From NCBI RefSeq assembly GCF_000826685.1, contig NZ_JROO01000009.1, positions 62,001 through 126,000 on the forward strand: a DNA stretch of 64,000 nucleotides, given 5' to 3'. The notes under the pieces were generated by a model. The model worked only from the letters and a program-made list of their open reading frames with translations, was not told the origin of the DNA and did no database searches. Below are positions 52,963-61,158 of this stretch, one piece after another. This stretch comes from Streptomonospora alba (GTDB taxonomy: Bacteria > Actinomycetota > Actinomycetes > Streptosporangiales > Streptosporangiaceae). Positions within the stretch are counted from its first letter, which is position 1, and each line of letters begins with the position of its first letter. The translations under genes and the position numbers were made by a program.

Positions 52963-54564
52963 TCATTGTGTCGGCCCAGGCCGCCCAGTCTGCTTGTTGC
53001 TGGACGCGCGGGGCTTGTGCTTCGGTGCGACGCCGGGTACGACCTCGATGCCGAGGTGCTCCTTGATCAGGTGCTTCAGCTCGGCGCCGTTGATGAGTTT
53101 AATGCGGTTGCGCTGGGCGAACTGCTCGCTGGCGCGGCCGAACCACGAGGTGGTCACCAGGACCCCCGTCGTTGCGTTGTGATCGGCCATCACTCCGGTT
53201 AGCGCGTGGACCGCGTCGAGCCCGACCAGATTTGACCACCGTTTCGCCTGGATGAGGCAGACACCGCCGAAGAAGATGTTCTTACTCGTGGCCACCGCGT
53301 CGACACCTCCGTCCTTGGACGGGAGGGTGGTCCACGCCTCGGCTCCCATAGCGCAGAAAAGCTCCCTGACGAGGTGCTCGAATTCGGTCGGGTTCAGCTT
53401 GAGGAGGTTCTTGCGCGAGTCAAGGTCCGATACCATGTCGATATCTTCGGTGAAGCGAAAGCGCTTCAGATCGAATTCGATGAGCGGCTCGATGGCTTCC
53501 AGATCGTAGGGGTTTGGGGAGACCAGCGCGTTGAGCCGTTTCAGGCAGGCGACGGCATCCACCTTGGAGAGCACCAGGTCCTCGAACTCGGCGCGTTCGC
53601 TCTCCACGCTGAGCAGGTGGAGCAGGGTGGTCTTACCGGTGGCGCGGTCGGTGGTCGTCAGCCTTCCGTTGAAAACGACGGCCTCTACTACGTCGGCCGA
53701 CGTTGCAATGAGAATTTCGTGCACGGTGCGCAGTGCCACGGATGCGATGAGTCGCGCGTAGCGCTTCCTCACCTCGATCGCCGGGCGTGGGATCGGATCG
53801 ATCGCGTCGCGGGTCTTCACGTACTTGTAGCCGCGCACATCGGGGATCACGGACGTCGGTGGAAGTTCGAGTTCAACCACGATGTCACGGTTCTGCGGGC
53901 GATAGGCGACCTGGTATTTCTTGGGGAATTCCTCCGGGTACGCTGACCTTTCCAGGATGCGCGTGACGAACCACTCGACCGCTTCAGATCGGCCCTGGGC
54001 GAACTCCACGGATCGAGTTTCGAGCGCGGCGTTTTCTGACCGTGCCGCATCCTTGATTGCCCGAACACGCGCCGCGTGTTCGCTGCGGGCTGTTGACAGG
54101 GCGCGCAGCCGTTGGCTCTCCCGTTTCTTGTGCGCGGTGACCGCGTCCTGGAAGGCCTGCTTGGCTCGTTCGACGTCTCGATCATGACGAGCGGATCCGC
54201 CGAACAGCAGACTGAATAGCCCGGGAGGCTCCGGCTCATACTCGGCCCAGGCGGGCTGGGCCTCGGGGGTTTCGAGGCGGCCCGGGTCGAACGGGGGGAT
54301 CTTCGGGTTCACGACAAGATCATCGAACCTCACAGGGGCACGCTGAAGAGCGTCGGCGAGAACACAATCGAGCACGGCAACGCGTTGCTCGACTTCCCGC
54401 GTCCGGTCCTCGGAGCGCTTCTGCTGGTCCTCGACGTGCTGCTGCTTGCGACGGCGCTCGGCTTCCTTCTCGCGACGTGCTGCCTCTTTCGCTGCGCGTA
54501 CGGCCTCGCGACGTGCTGCCGCCTGCTGTCGTTCCCATTCAGATCGGCCACCGCGTTGCGTCAT
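52963..54564 (-). CDS. Mrr-type restriction endonuclease with N-terminal coiled coil
   Basis: A 533-residue protein. Residues about 5-60 are a charged, Ala/Arg/Glu-rich coiled coil; a helical middle follows (to about 390). The C-terminal 130 residues are a PD-(D/E)xK domain: LNPTEFEHLVRELFCAMGAE, DGGVDAVAT (catalytic Asp) and LIQAKRWSNLVGLDAVHALT (QAK variant of the ExK). Mrr-type nucleases cut modified or foreign DNA. The ATG at 54564 has AGGAG about 10 nt upstream. No methyltransferase is adjacent, so it would act alone. Confidence 0.85.
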   Translation of the reverse strand: MTQRGGRSEWERQQAAARREAVRAAKEAARREKEAERRRKQQHVEDQQKRSEDRTREVEQRVAVLDCVLADALQRAPVRFDDLVVNPKIPPFDPGRLETPEAQPAWAEYEPEPPGLFSLLFGGSARHDRDVERAKQAFQDAVTAHKKRESQRLRALSTARSEHAARVRAIKDAARSENAALETRSVEFAQGRSEAVEWFVTRILERSAYPEEFPKKYQVAYRPQNRDIVVELELPPTSVIPDVRGYKYVKTRDAIDPIPRPAIEVRKRYARLIASVALRTVHEILIATSADVVEAVVFNGRLTTTDRATGKTTLLHLLSVESERAEFEDLVLSKVDAVACLKRLNALVSPNPYDLEAIEPLIEFDLKRFRFTEDIDMVSDLDSRKNLLKLNPTEFEHLVRELFCAMGAEAWTTLPSKDGGVDAVATSKNIFFGGVCLIQAKRWSNLVGLDAVHALTGVMADHNATTGVLVTTSWFGRASEQFAQRNRIKLINGAELKHLIKEHLGIEVVPGVAPKHKPRASSNKQTGRPGPTQ

Positions 54565-54924
54565 TCCGCAGGTTCTCCTGTCCGACTCGGACGAACGGTT
54601 CTTCACGAAGATAATCCGCGGATCTGACAATCGGAAGCGGATTGTTGGGCCGTCATCAGTCACGACAGACGAAGCATTCCAGGCAATACGGATATAGGCG
54701 CACCTGGGGGTGTCGCGCGCGACAGTTACGTCTCACGGGATGGACACGCACACCTAGCGCCGGAGACCCCACTGTTCGCGTCCCTGGTGTCGCACCAGGT
54801 GGGCAGCATGGCGTCGCTCAGCTGTCCGCGAGCGAGATCTCCCCATCTCTGGGAGGTCCGTTGTGCATGCTCGAAAATTCGGTGGCCAGTTTTCCGACTG
54901 ATCGACAAGCGTGATCGTGATCGC

Positions 54925-55119
54925 CGAAATTCTTATCGTCACCTCGGGCGAGACGTCTACCAGTCACCCCGCCTCTACACCGTGCCCGAGCGCGGCATCG
55001 ACGTCCCCCGGGAGTTCTTCACCTCAGGCTGGATCAATGCGCTGACCCCATCGGAGATCGCCACTTGGTTGGAGCTGCGCACCCTCAAGTGGCACATGCC
55101 CTCCAGCTACGACACTTCC
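54925..55119 (+). pseudogene. fragment resembling a plasmid replication or HTH protein
   Basis: About 60 codons in one frame: LYTVPERGIDVPREFFTSGW then INALTPSEIATWLELRTLKW. The pattern V.REFF..GW...L...EIA is seen in initiator-like proteins of actinomycete plasmids and islands. There is no start codon, and the 3' end runs into the tail of the caspase gene on the other strand. Confidence 0.42.
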
Positions 55120-56960
55120 GTCTCCGACGTCCGGACCAGTGTTCGTGCGGCGATGTCGTGCAGCGGGCGGTTCTCGCCATCGGGCAGGGCGACCAGCGAT
55201 TCGAGTAGGACGAAGAGCTGGCCCAGGCCCGGGACCGATTGCGGGAGCCCGAACACGGCCGCGCGGGTCAGAGCCTGGCCCCATCGGAGCTGGCCGCCGT
55301 CGGCGGCGTTGACGACCCGCACACGTAGCACGGCCATGCCCACCGTGTGCCCCCATGTTCGGAGCAGCAGGGTGTCGTAAAAGAAGATCAGTAGCCCCCA
55401 CCCGAAGATCGCAAGCGCCCCCACGACATTGAGCAGGGCGTCCGCGGCACGCGTTGGGAGACCGACGGCTTCGCCCAGCACGATCGCGAAGATCATTAGT
55501 ACCCAGCCGGCTCCCCCCACAATGACGAGGTCGATCAGGCGAGCGAGTACGCGGCGCCTCATGCGGGGAGACGGCCTGGGACGGGTTGCCCGCTGCTGGA
55601 CTGGCGAGCCCCAGTGCGCGGGAGGCGGCGGAGTGGCCGCGGCGGTCGGTGCGGGTTGTGGCGCGGCCTGCTGTGGCACGGTGGGGGTGTCGGCCTCCGT
55701 GGCGGGGACGATTTCGGCTGTTACGGGGACGTGGACGTCGCCGGTGGGGCCGGATAGGAGGATCGCGGAATCGAGCGGCCCCGCCCGGTCGGTGGCGAGC
55801 TCGACCTCCAGAACGCCATCGGTGCTCGGGGCCGACTGCACGCGTAGGTCGGCACTGCGCGGGCGGGCGGTGCATTGGCGCGCCAAGGGCGGGCCGATCA
55901 GGTGGAGCAGCCGGTGCGGGGCGGGAGCGCCTTGGGGGATGCGGCCGAAGTCCAGGACGGCCGGTATCGGGGTGAGCGTGGCGGCCTCCAGTACCCGGTG
56001 GGCCTGGCTGGTGGTGGGGCCCGGGGATTGGCGGGTCAACCACAGCAGGGCCTCGTGGGCGGTGGCGGCCGCGGAGATGTCGGCTCCGGTCACTGCACCT
56101 TCCAGCTGGGCCACGCCCCAGTGCTGGGCGGTCGGATCCGGGCTGAGCAGGGCCTGGCGTTGCGCATCGGGCAGTTGGTTGAGGGCGCGGTGGCGCCTCG
56201 TGCTGCGTGCGAGGTAGACGTCGCCTTGGACATGCACGCTGCAGCTGGGCGTTTGGTGGGGGTTCTCGCTGCGAATGCGGTCGTAGAGGTAGTCGTAGAG
56301 CTCGTCGAGGGAGATGCGCCCGTCCTCATCGAGGTCGGCCTCGCCGGTGGAGAGCCCGGTGACCAGGGCGCTGGTGAAAACCGAGGGGGTATGCGGGGCG
56401 TCTTCGGCCAGGCGTTCGCCTTCGAAGGCGTATTCGATGGCGTTGGAGGCGGTCACCACCGCCCACCCGCGCCCGCTGCCCATTTCGTGGCCGGAGAAGG
56501 TGTCGAGTACGTGGGCGTCGCCGGCGCTGCGCAGTCCCATTCCTTCCAAGAATGCGCCGCCGAAACAGCAGTCGAGCAGCAGCACGGTGTTGCGGGCCCG
56601 GCAGGCGCTCATGCACTTGCGTACGAAGTGGGCCGAGACGGCCGTCGAACGCAGGAGCCGCGGCGCGGTGTCGCAGGCCGCGAAAAACAGCTCCCCGGAG
56701 ACGTTCTTCAACCCGTGGCAGGAGAAGTGCAGCAGCAGAGCGTCCTCGCGCCGGCCCTCGGCGAAGAACTCCTCCACCCGCCCGGCCACCACCGGCGAGG
56801 GATCGTTGTGCACGACGGTGACGTCGAAGCCGCCGACCTCGGGATCACCCAGGACCTCGGCCAGCGCGATGGTGTCCTGCGCGGGGGAGCGCAGCTGGGT
56901 GAGGCCGGGATCTTCGTAGGTGTCCTGGGCGATGATCAGCGCCCGGCGTGCGCCGCTCAC
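55107..56960 (-). CDS. caspase-like peptidase with EF-hand-like loop, beta-sandwich and RDD membrane domain
   Basis: A 617-residue protein. Residues 1-230 are a caspase/metacaspase domain with catalytic His in LLLHFSCHGLK (about 82) and Cys in TVLLLDCCFGGAF (131/132). DLDEDGRISLDE (209-220) looks like a calcium-binding EF-hand loop. A beta-sandwich (about 330-420) and a Pro-rich linker follow, then an RDD transmembrane domain (about 460-600) from RRRVLARLIDLVIVGGAGWV. The GTG overlaps the EACC1 stop. A membrane-tethered effector protease of a conflict system is the likely role. Confidence 0.87.
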   Translation of the reverse strand: MSGARRALIIAQDTYEDPGLTQLRSPAQDTIALAEVLGDPEVGGFDVTVVHNDPSPVVAGRVEEFFAEGRREDALLLHFSCHGLKNVSGELFFAACDTAPRLLRSTAVSAHFVRKCMSACRARNTVLLLDCCFGGAFLEGMGLRSAGDAHVLDTFSGHEMGSGRGWAVVTASNAIEYAFEGERLAEDAPHTPSVFTSALVTGLSTGEADLDEDGRISLDELYDYLYDRIRSENPHQTPSCSVHVQGDVYLARSTRRHRALNQLPDAQRQALLSPDPTAQHWGVAQLEGAVTGADISAAATAHEALLWLTRQSPGPTTSQAHRVLEAATLTPIPAVLDFGRIPQGAPAPHRLLHLIGPPLARQCTARPRSADLRVQSAPSTDGVLEVELATDRAGPLDSAILLSGPTGDVHVPVTAEIVPATEADTPTVPQQAAPQPAPTAAATPPPPAHWGSPVQQRATRPRPSPRMRRRVLARLIDLVIVGGAGWVLMIFAIVLGEAVGLPTRAADALLNVVGALAIFGWGLLIFFYDTLLLRTWGHTVGMAVLRVRVVNAADGGQLRWGQALTRAAVFGLPQSVPGLGQLFVLLESLVALPDGENRPLHDIAARTLVRTSETEVS

Positions 56961-57346
56961 CGTTGCTCCCGAACCGTCCCGTGGCGTTGCAGGAACAGCT
57001 GCAGACTCTGTTCGGCTTGCTCGGCCGAGGCCTCGGAGATCTCGACGACGTCGCCGCCGATCTCGAGGCGAATGCTCGGGCGGGGTTCGGCGCGGTCGCG
57101 CCAGGCCCGGAGACTGCGCACGATCCGGCTGAGCGTCTCGACCGAGGCGTCGGCGACGACGGCCAAGCTGCCGAGGTCGATTCCCCACTCCGCGCGGGCG
57201 CCGGCTGGAGGCGGTCCCGCCCTCAGCGGGCGCACCTCCGCGACGTCGAGCTGCAGCAATTCGTTGTGCAACGCGGCAATCAGATCGGCCAGGTCTTCCG
57301 CGTGCGTGTCGTCACTGGAGACGTGGATCTGCATGGTGGTGTCCAT
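56957..57346 (-). CDS. EACC1-like effector-associated component
   Basis: A 129-residue protein (MDTTMQIHVSSDDTHAEDLA...). The short alpha/beta module with LGSLAVVADASVETLSRIV and SIRLEIGGDVVEISEASAEQ matches the pattern of Effector Associated Constant Component 1. EACC1 proteins sit beside caspases or other effectors in actinobacterial biological-conflict operons. It overlaps the caspase gene by 4 bp (GTGA), indicating translational coupling. The family call is from memory of the pattern and position. Confidence 0.68.
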   Translation of the reverse strand: MDTTMQIHVSSDDTHAEDLADLIAALHNELLQLDVAEVRPLRAGPPPAGARAEWGIDLGSLAVVADASVETLSRIVRSLRAWRDRAEPRPSIRLEIGGDVVEISEASAEQAEQSLQLFLQRHGTVREQR

Positions 57347-57507
57347 CGCGCAGCCCCCCACTGCCCCGTTCCGCCCCCGGATGCGGGCGCCGACCCGGTG
57401 TCAGATCACCTGGGTTCCAGTCTGCGCCGCCGGTTCTGCCCAGGGCAACCTCTCACCTGCGGTTTCGGGTCCTGCCGCTCACCGGCACTTCGGACGGGTC
57501 GCAGGGT

Positions 57508-58232
57508 TCAGGGCAGCGCCTGGCTGTGCAGTCGGGGCAGGCTGCCGGGTTCGGGCAGGTGGATCCAGCCTTCGCGGGCGGCCAGCTCGGCCTCGGCGGC
57601 GGCGGGCGCAGTGGTGTAGCCGCAGCTGGTGGCGCGCGCGGTCAGCGCGGCGATGAGGGCGTCGAAGGCGTGCTCGTTGCCGTGGCAGACCTCGTAGACG
57701 GGCGAAGAGCAACGCAGGTAGGGCGCGGCCTCCAGCACGTTCGCCATGCTGCGCTGAGCGCCCAGGCCCCACCGGTGGCGGGAAGCGGCCGGATACACCT
57801 CCACCACCGATCCGGCCCCGGCACGGTCCACCGAGTGTCCCCGGGCGGCCAAGGCATCGGCCAGATGGGCCCACCGCGCAGCGGTCGCGCCCAGCTTGTC
57901 GAAGGAGACCGACAACGTCGACCGGCCCGCATAGGTGTCGGTGCGGCGCAATCGCAGGCTCGCATAGTGCGCGGCGCGGTCCTGGCCGCGGCCCGGCCAA
58001 GGGGCTGCGGCCATGTGCGCGGCGACGGCGTGGGCGAAGGCCACGGGCCAGCCGAACGGGCAGTCGACGCCGGCACGATCTCCCTTCGCTAACCCGGACA
58101 GCAGTGCCAGTAGATCGTCATCACCGCACCCCGAGCGGGCCGTGCCCACATGTGCCCCTCCTCGTCCCAGTCGATCACGCATGCCGCGGTGGTGCGAGCC
58201 TGAACAGCCAGGTCGATACCGACGGTGCGCAT
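57508..58232 (-). pseudogene. DUF429 protein with a frameshift
   Basis: The start at 58232 (MRTVGIDLAVQARTTAACVI then DWDEEGHMWARPAR) has GGAAGGGG upstream and belongs to DUF429, an RNase H-fold family. The rest (CGDDDLLALLSGLAKGDRAG, VDCPFGWPVAFAHAV, GSVVEVYPAASRHRWG) is complete but lies one frame off, joined near 58130. The protein is full-length except for this single shift, so a recent mutation or a base-call error are both possible. Confidence 0.75.
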
Positions 58233-58299
58233 CCTGCCCCCTTCCCGCACGGATCGCCTCACCACCCATTTTTCCACCGGAAAGCGGCATCGGACCGTC

Positions 58300-58659
58300 C
58301 TCGATGCCGGCGAATATCAGTGCGCCCCGGGGGCCACTGGGGGCCGCGCCCAGCGGCATGAACAGCAGGATGTTGCCTCCGGACTGGTACAGCGCGGTGG
58401 CGCTCAGGCCGGTGGCGAACATGTCGCTGAAGGGCACCAGCACCAGCCCGCCGTGGGCGCCCGGGGCGGCTAGGGTCACCGAATACATCGGCAGCAGCGC
58501 GAACACGGCCAGCGCATCGGCCGCAGACGTCGCCACGGCCCCCGAGGCGGGTCGGCTCTGCCGGATGCGCCACATCGCCAGCGCGCCGACGACCAGCACG
58601 ACCGTGGGCAGGAGGCCGACGACCAACTCGGCTACGGGGCGCAGCGTGGAGGTTCCCAT
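58300..58659 (-). pseudogene. VanZ-like protein, N-terminal two-thirds (copy B)
   Basis: MGTSTLRPVAELVVGLLPTV, then ALAVFALLPMYSVTLAAPGA and GGNILLFMPLGAA are VanZ-family membrane segments. After PLGAAPSGPRGALIFAG the frame runs without a stop into the DUF429 gene. The result is a spurious 405-codon chimera. The C-terminal helix pair is missing. The upstream region is duplicated at 46981. Confidence 0.62.
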
Positions 58660-58838
58660 GCGGCCGACTCCACCACACGCCGGAATCGCCGACGTGTGAC
58701 GGCTCCGGAAGCCGCCCCGGCGCATCCCGGCCTGCCCGAGCGCAAGGAGGTCGTAGCTAGCCCTGCATTCTCGTGTCGGGTGGACTCCTGCGTAGCTGTG
58801 CGGCCTTCCCGCGTTTGCCTGCCGGTTCGCGGGCGAGG
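58523..58838. repeat. duplicated segment B (VanZ upstream and N-terminus)
   Basis: Partner of 46981-47291. Both copies start inside the VanZ coding region and extend through its 5' flank to the TTCGCGGGCGAGG motif. Several substitutions and small indels separate them, so the duplication is not recent. Confidence 0.7.
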
Positions 58839-59020
58839 ACGCGTCGGATCGACTCCGCTGGCAGGGGAGGGGAGGTCAGCGCGTGGCTGAGTCGTGGGAC
58901 GAGGCAACCGGGCGGGGCGCCCCGGCTGTCGGGCGCGAGACGCTCGTGCCGGAGCGTGCCGGGTGCTCCGCGTTGCTCCAGCGGCACCGGAGGAGTCGTG
59001 GATTCTCGGGCCGCCGGCAG

Positions 59021-59188
59021 ACGCCGGGATGACCCCTGACCTGCACAAACGACACGGCGGCGACACAAGAGCACCCGCGGAGCGACATCCGCCTCGGCGG
59101 CGGGCCCCACAGGGCACACACAGGCCATTGACCTGCGAAAACAAGGTGGGCCACCAGGGGATCGAACCCTGAACCCGCGGATTAAAAG
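59021..59188. repeat. right 168-bp direct repeat with tRNA-Lys 3' part (attachment site)
   Basis: Partner of 39031-39198 in the same orientation. It contains the last 42 nt of the intact tRNA-Lys plus 126 bp downstream of the gene. Identity is almost complete from 59117 to 59188 and lower outward, so the tRNA end is the core. Confidence 0.85.
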
Positions 59189-59219
59189 TCCGCTGCTCTG
59201 CCTGTTGAGCTAATGGCCC
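59147..59219 (-). tRNA. tRNA-Lys (anticodon TTT)
   Basis: A 73-nt cloverleaf. The acceptor stem GGGCCAT pairs with GTGGCCC, the D-arm is AGCTCAACAGGCAGAGC, the anticodon stem GCGGA/TCCGC encloses CTTTTAA, and the T-arm is CAGGGTTCGATCCCCTG. CCA is not encoded. It is intact, so the island at its 3' end did not destroy it. Confidence 0.97.
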
Positions 59220-59380
59220 GCGGCGTGGGCACGAGGATGGCACACGCGCGGGTACCAGGGTAACGGGTTTTCATGCGCGGCGGGTCCGGGTCCGGTGGGG
59301 CGCTGGGCGGGTTTGCCGAGCCGCGGTGCGGCTAGGCATGGGGGTGGACCCTGTGGAGGCGCGACCGGCGGAGGGCAGTC

Positions 59381-60442
59381 ATGCGGGCAGTCACCGTGAC
59401 CCCCGATAGCGACGACCCGCTGGAGGTGCGCGAGCTGCCCGAACCGGATCCCGGGCCCGGGGAGATGCTCGTCCGCGGATTGGCCCTGGGTGTGTGCGGG
59501 ACCGACCGGGAGGTCGTCTCCGGCGGCCACGGCGCGCTTCCCGAGGGGCGCGAGTGGCTGGTGGCGGGTCACGAGTCGCTCGGGCGCGTCAGCCGGGCGC
59601 CGGAGGGGAGCGGGTTCGTCGGGGGCGACCTCGTGGTGGGCGTCGTGCGCCGGCCCGATCCGGTGCCGTGCGGTGCCTGCGCGCGCGGCGAGTTCGACAT
59701 GTGCCGCAACGGCCGCTTCACCGAGCGGGGCATCAAGGGGGCCGACGGCTACGGCGCGCAGGCGTGGGTGATCGAGCCCGAGTACGCCGTGAAGCTCGAC
59801 GCCGGGCTGAAGCGCGTCGGCGTCCTGATGGAGCCGACCTCCGTGGTCGCCAAGGCCTGGGAGCAGATCGAGCGTGTGGGCGGCCGCTCCTGGTTCGACC
59901 CGCAGCGGGTGCTGGTCACCGGGGCCGGCCCCATCGGACTGCTGGCGGCGCTGCTGGGCAAGCAGCGCGGCCTGGACGTGCATGTGCTCGACCGCCACGC
60001 CGAGGGCCCGAAACCCGCGATGGTGCGCGACCTCGGCGCTGAGTACCACACCGAGGACATCGAGCGCGTGATGTCCGACCTGGCTCCCGATGTCGTCGTC
60101 GAGGCCACGGGCGCCGCCCGACCGGTCTTCGAGGCCATGGCGGGCACCTCCCCCTACGGCATCGTGTGCCTCACCGGGGTCTCTCCCTCCGGCCGCCGGA
60201 TCACCGTGGACGCGGGGAGCCTCAACCGCGACATCGTGCTGGAGAACGACGCGGTGGTCGGCTCGGTCAACGCCAACCTGCGCCACTACCGCCAGGCGGC
60301 CGAGGCCTTGGCGGCCGCCGACGAGCAATGGCTGGAGCGCATCATCACCCGCCGCGTCCCCTTGGACCGGGCCGTGGAGGCATTCGACCGCCAGTCCGGT
60401 GACATCAAGCCGGTCATCGCTCTCGACCCCTCGGCGGAGTGA
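59381..60442 (+). CDS. glucose 1-dehydrogenase-like zinc alcohol dehydrogenase
   Basis: A 353-residue medium-chain dehydrogenase. GVCGTDREV and GHESLGRV give the catalytic zinc ligands; CGACARGEFDMC is a structural zinc-type loop. The nucleotide fold is VLVTGAGPIGLLAALLGKQR. EPTSVVAKAWEQIERVG and VVGSVNANLRHY are typical of archaeal and actinobacterial glucose 1-dehydrogenases. It would oxidise D-glucose or a similar aldose to the lactone with NAD(P)+. GGAGG precedes the ATG. A terminator hairpin follows. Confidence 0.9.
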   Translation: MRAVTVTPDSDDPLEVRELPEPDPGPGEMLVRGLALGVCGTDREVVSGGHGALPEGREWLVAGHESLGRVSRAPEGSGFVGGDLVVGVVRRPDPVPCGACARGEFDMCRNGRFTERGIKGADGYGAQAWVIEPEYAVKLDAGLKRVGVLMEPTSVVAKAWEQIERVGGRSWFDPQRVLVTGAGPIGLLAALLGKQRGLDVHVLDRHAEGPKPAMVRDLGAEYHTEDIERVMSDLAPDVVVEATGAARPVFEAMAGTSPYGIVCLTGVSPSGRRITVDAGSLNRDIVLENDAVVGSVNANLRHYRQAAEALAAADEQWLERIITRRVPLDRAVEAFDRQSGDIKPVIALDPSAE

Positions 60443-60506
60443 CGGCCCGCCGTCCCCTCGGCATCGGATCGCTCGAAATCGGCACCGGATCGCCCGAAAG
60501 GAGGGC

Positions 60507-60528
60507 GGCCCGTTCTTTCGGACGGGCC
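60507..60528 (+). terminator. terminator hairpin after the dehydrogenase
   Basis: GGCCCGT and ACGGGCC form a 7-bp stem with an 8-nt loop (TCTTTCGG), followed by CGTTT, 65 bp after the stop codon. Confidence 0.6.
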
Positions 60529-60625
60529 CGTTTACCCGCTCGGGAGGCGGGTCAGGGTTGCGGTCAGGGGAGCGCCAGGGGCGTTCCCGATGGGAAATCG
60601 CGCGGCGGAAGGGCAGGCTGTAAGC

Positions 60626-60889
60626 ATGAACGACAACACCGGCAGCACCAAGCTGCGTCGCAGCCGTAGTCAGCGTCTCCTCACCGGCGTGTGCGGGGGT
60701 ATCGGGGGGTTCCTCGGCGTGGACCCCAACATCGTCCGCCTGGCCTTCGTGGCCTTCGCGCTCCTCACCGGCGGGACCGCGTTCCTGCTCTACATCATCG
60801 CCTGGCTGGTGATGCCCGAGGAGAACGGCGAGTCCTCGATGCTCGAGCACATCATCCGCAACTTCCAGGGCAAGAAGTCCGATCTCTGA
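60626..60889 (+). CDS. PspC domain membrane protein
   Basis: An 87-residue protein with the PspC signature: KLRRSRSQRLLTGVCGGIGG then FLGVDPNIVRLAFVAF, a transmembrane helix (about 38-62) and LVMPEENGESS. PspC proteins sense envelope stress. It stands alone with no PspA gene nearby. A GGAAGGG segment lies upstream of the ATG. Confidence 0.9.
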   Translation: MNDNTGSTKLRRSRSQRLLTGVCGGIGGFLGVDPNIVRLAFVAFALLTGGTAFLLYIIAWLVMPEENGESSMLEHIIRNFQGKKSDL

Positions 60890-61158
60890 TGTGGTCGCTG
60901 CGCGCCAGGCCGGGCTTCGTTCCCCGACTCCCCCACGCACTCGAATCGAGCCGGGGGGAGCCGGACCGGATGCGGTCCGAGGCCGAAGCCGAAGCGCCCG
61001 CCAAGCAGGGTGAACGAGTCGGGTCGCCGGCGAACCGGGCGGGGAAGGCCTCCGTCGAGTGACGGCGCGGCGGTAGCGCGGCCGCCGTGCCGCTCGCTTG
61101 ACGGCCGTCGGTGTACCCGTACGGGGCGGTAGCGGCCGCCCACCGCGGTGGTGCTCTG

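Larger units (their letters stand above)
39199..59146. mobile_element. putative 20-kb genomic island at tRNA-Lys
   Basis: The segment lies between two 168-bp direct repeats that contain the 3' end of tRNA-Lys, the classic result of tRNA-targeted integration. It carries cargo (pectate lyases, nuclease, caspase module, DUF574 methyltransferase) and broken mobile genes (IS3, IS110, serine recombinase, Rep-like, cas1). No intact integrase or conjugation gene is present, so it is probably immobile. Because similarity extends past the tRNA on its downstream side, stacked integrations at one site are plausible. Confidence 0.7.

Noticed and set aside
57508-58725. A single 405-residue VanZ-DUF429 fusion protein
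   Set aside because: The DUF429 part has its own start and N-terminus in a different frame, so the fusion is created by a frameshift plus a truncated VanZ gene.
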